From Atrina japonica (lineage: Eukaryota > Mollusca > Bivalvia > Pterioida > Pinnidae), in assembly GCA_030159075.1 (NCBI GenBank), contig BROG01000555.1, forward strand, positions 338,501 to 402,500: 64,000 nt of DNA. The letters are read 5' to 3'. Numbering within the stretch: position 1 is the first letter of the stretch; every line of letters begins with the position of its first letter. Below the pieces are notes generated by a model, which saw only the letters and a list, made by a program, of their open reading frames with translations, was not told the DNA's origin and ran no database searches. Positions 63,036 to 64,000 of this stretch are shown here, in pieces. Made by a program: the position numbers and the translations under genes.

Positions 63036-63727
63036 AATTACCATTACGGCATACTATTGTTATGCTTCATTACGCGATAATTTTATTTCCGCGAGCAAGG
63101 GCTCGCGAATGTACGCGTAAATAAAATTTCACGAATAAAACCGAATTTACAGTAGTAAACAAACCTGGTTGATGTTGGGTGAATAAAATAAGCATCTGAT
63201 CCATGTAGTGCTTAGTTTTGTTGTTAATGAAATTGAAGAAATTTTACGATTAGTTACATCATATGGTATTCCAAGAGTCAGATTCCATTATTATTCCCTT
63301 TTGTGCTTTTATTAATTTCTTCGTGTATATTTTATACAAATTTGCAAAGTATAACTGTATTTTTAAATTCATGTTTTTGTACGATGTGTTTTATATTTAG
63401 TCCTAATGCAATACGATATAATACAATATATCAGTTTGAATTGTTACCATGCCCTTATGCCATTAAATTCCTAACACCATTTATTATCTATAATTAATGT
63501 GTCATAGAAATCGTATTCTTAACCGTCCCTTGAATCCCCATTTACTTGCAACGACCTTTACAAAGAAAAATAATTCAGCCATTTTTTACATTAGTTCCCT
63601 TAGATTACTTTTTTTAATATGAACTGTGTGCGCGCTCTCTCTCCCATTCTATCTGACTGAATTTTCATGCACGCAACTATAAACCATAACATGACAACAT
63701 GCATATTAGTCAGACAGTTGGTGTCAG

Positions 63728-63755
63728 AGGTAGAGAGTTCGAACCCCAGACGGCG
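63728..63755 (+). mobile_element. possible tRNA-like head fragment
   Basis: GTAGAGAGTTCGAACCCCAG looks like a polymerase III B box in a tRNA-like context, truncated by an (AT)n tract. No body recognised. Confidence 0.3.
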
Positions 63756-63781
63756 CCGGGTCAGCTTGTTATCGTTGATTA

Positions 63782-63886
<105 letters not shown>

Positions 63887-64000
63887 GTTTTTGTAAATGG
63901 TTTAAGACACAGAAAGGCATTGCCATGCAATCGCATCGTGCTATGTTTCAAACTCATTTACATAAACCGAGAGTTAAACCAATCGCATGGTATAATATAA

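Overview
This is a window of animal nuclear DNA. It is AT-rich, dominated by introns and repeats, and contains no prokaryotic gene organisation. The tRNA-headed SINEs (around 20.4, 31.1, 37.3 and 60.9 kb) resemble SINE families I associate with bivalve molluscs. Together with receptor cyclases carrying a NIT domain, they suggest a bivalve or another lophotrochozoan. This is inference; no species can be read from the sequence.

Three protein-coding loci are supported by splice sites and conserved reading phase, all on the + strand. (1) At 31-2326 are the last four exons of an unrecognised gene, including two consecutive microexons of 22 and 27 nt. (2) At 23593-47804 is a complete seven-exon gene for a 601-aa NIT-domain membrane guanylate cyclase: short cytosolic N-terminus, TM1, extracellular NIT domain, TM2, HNOBA linker and class III cyclase domain. 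(3) From 52882 to at least 58731 is a tandem paralogue. Its exons 2-5 have exactly the same lengths (275, 433, 162 and 99 nt) and phases as gene 1. Its last two exons are not in the window. Neither cyclase has a kinase-homology domain, and both keep the two metal-binding Asp and the Glu/Cys pair that select GTP.

Most of the rest is repeat sequence. There is a 42-bp satellite (9.04-12.49 kb), a 47-bp array (17.03-17.70 kb), a 26-bp hairpin-unit array inside gene 1 intron 4 (40.33-41.78 kb), a 33-bp array in gene 1 intron 6, a 54-bp array downstream of gene 2 exon 5 (59.3-60.18 kb) and a 39-bp array (62.84-63.04 kb). At least nine 5'-truncated copies of one reverse-transcriptase element are present, three of them joined +/-/+ at 44.8-47.3 kb. 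A decayed endonuclease/RT LINE lies antisense in gene 1 intron 1. There are also foldback MITE-like elements with TTAA ends, long inverted repeats and many dinucleotide microsatellites, two of which sit next to splice sites of the cyclase genes.

Functionally, the window is a small cluster of receptor-type cGMP synthases. Each probably couples an extracellular NIT sensor, a module linked to nitrate/nitrite or NO-related signals, to intracellular cGMP. The same-orientation pair with conserved gene structure points to tandem duplication, with later divergence of introns and of the sensor half.
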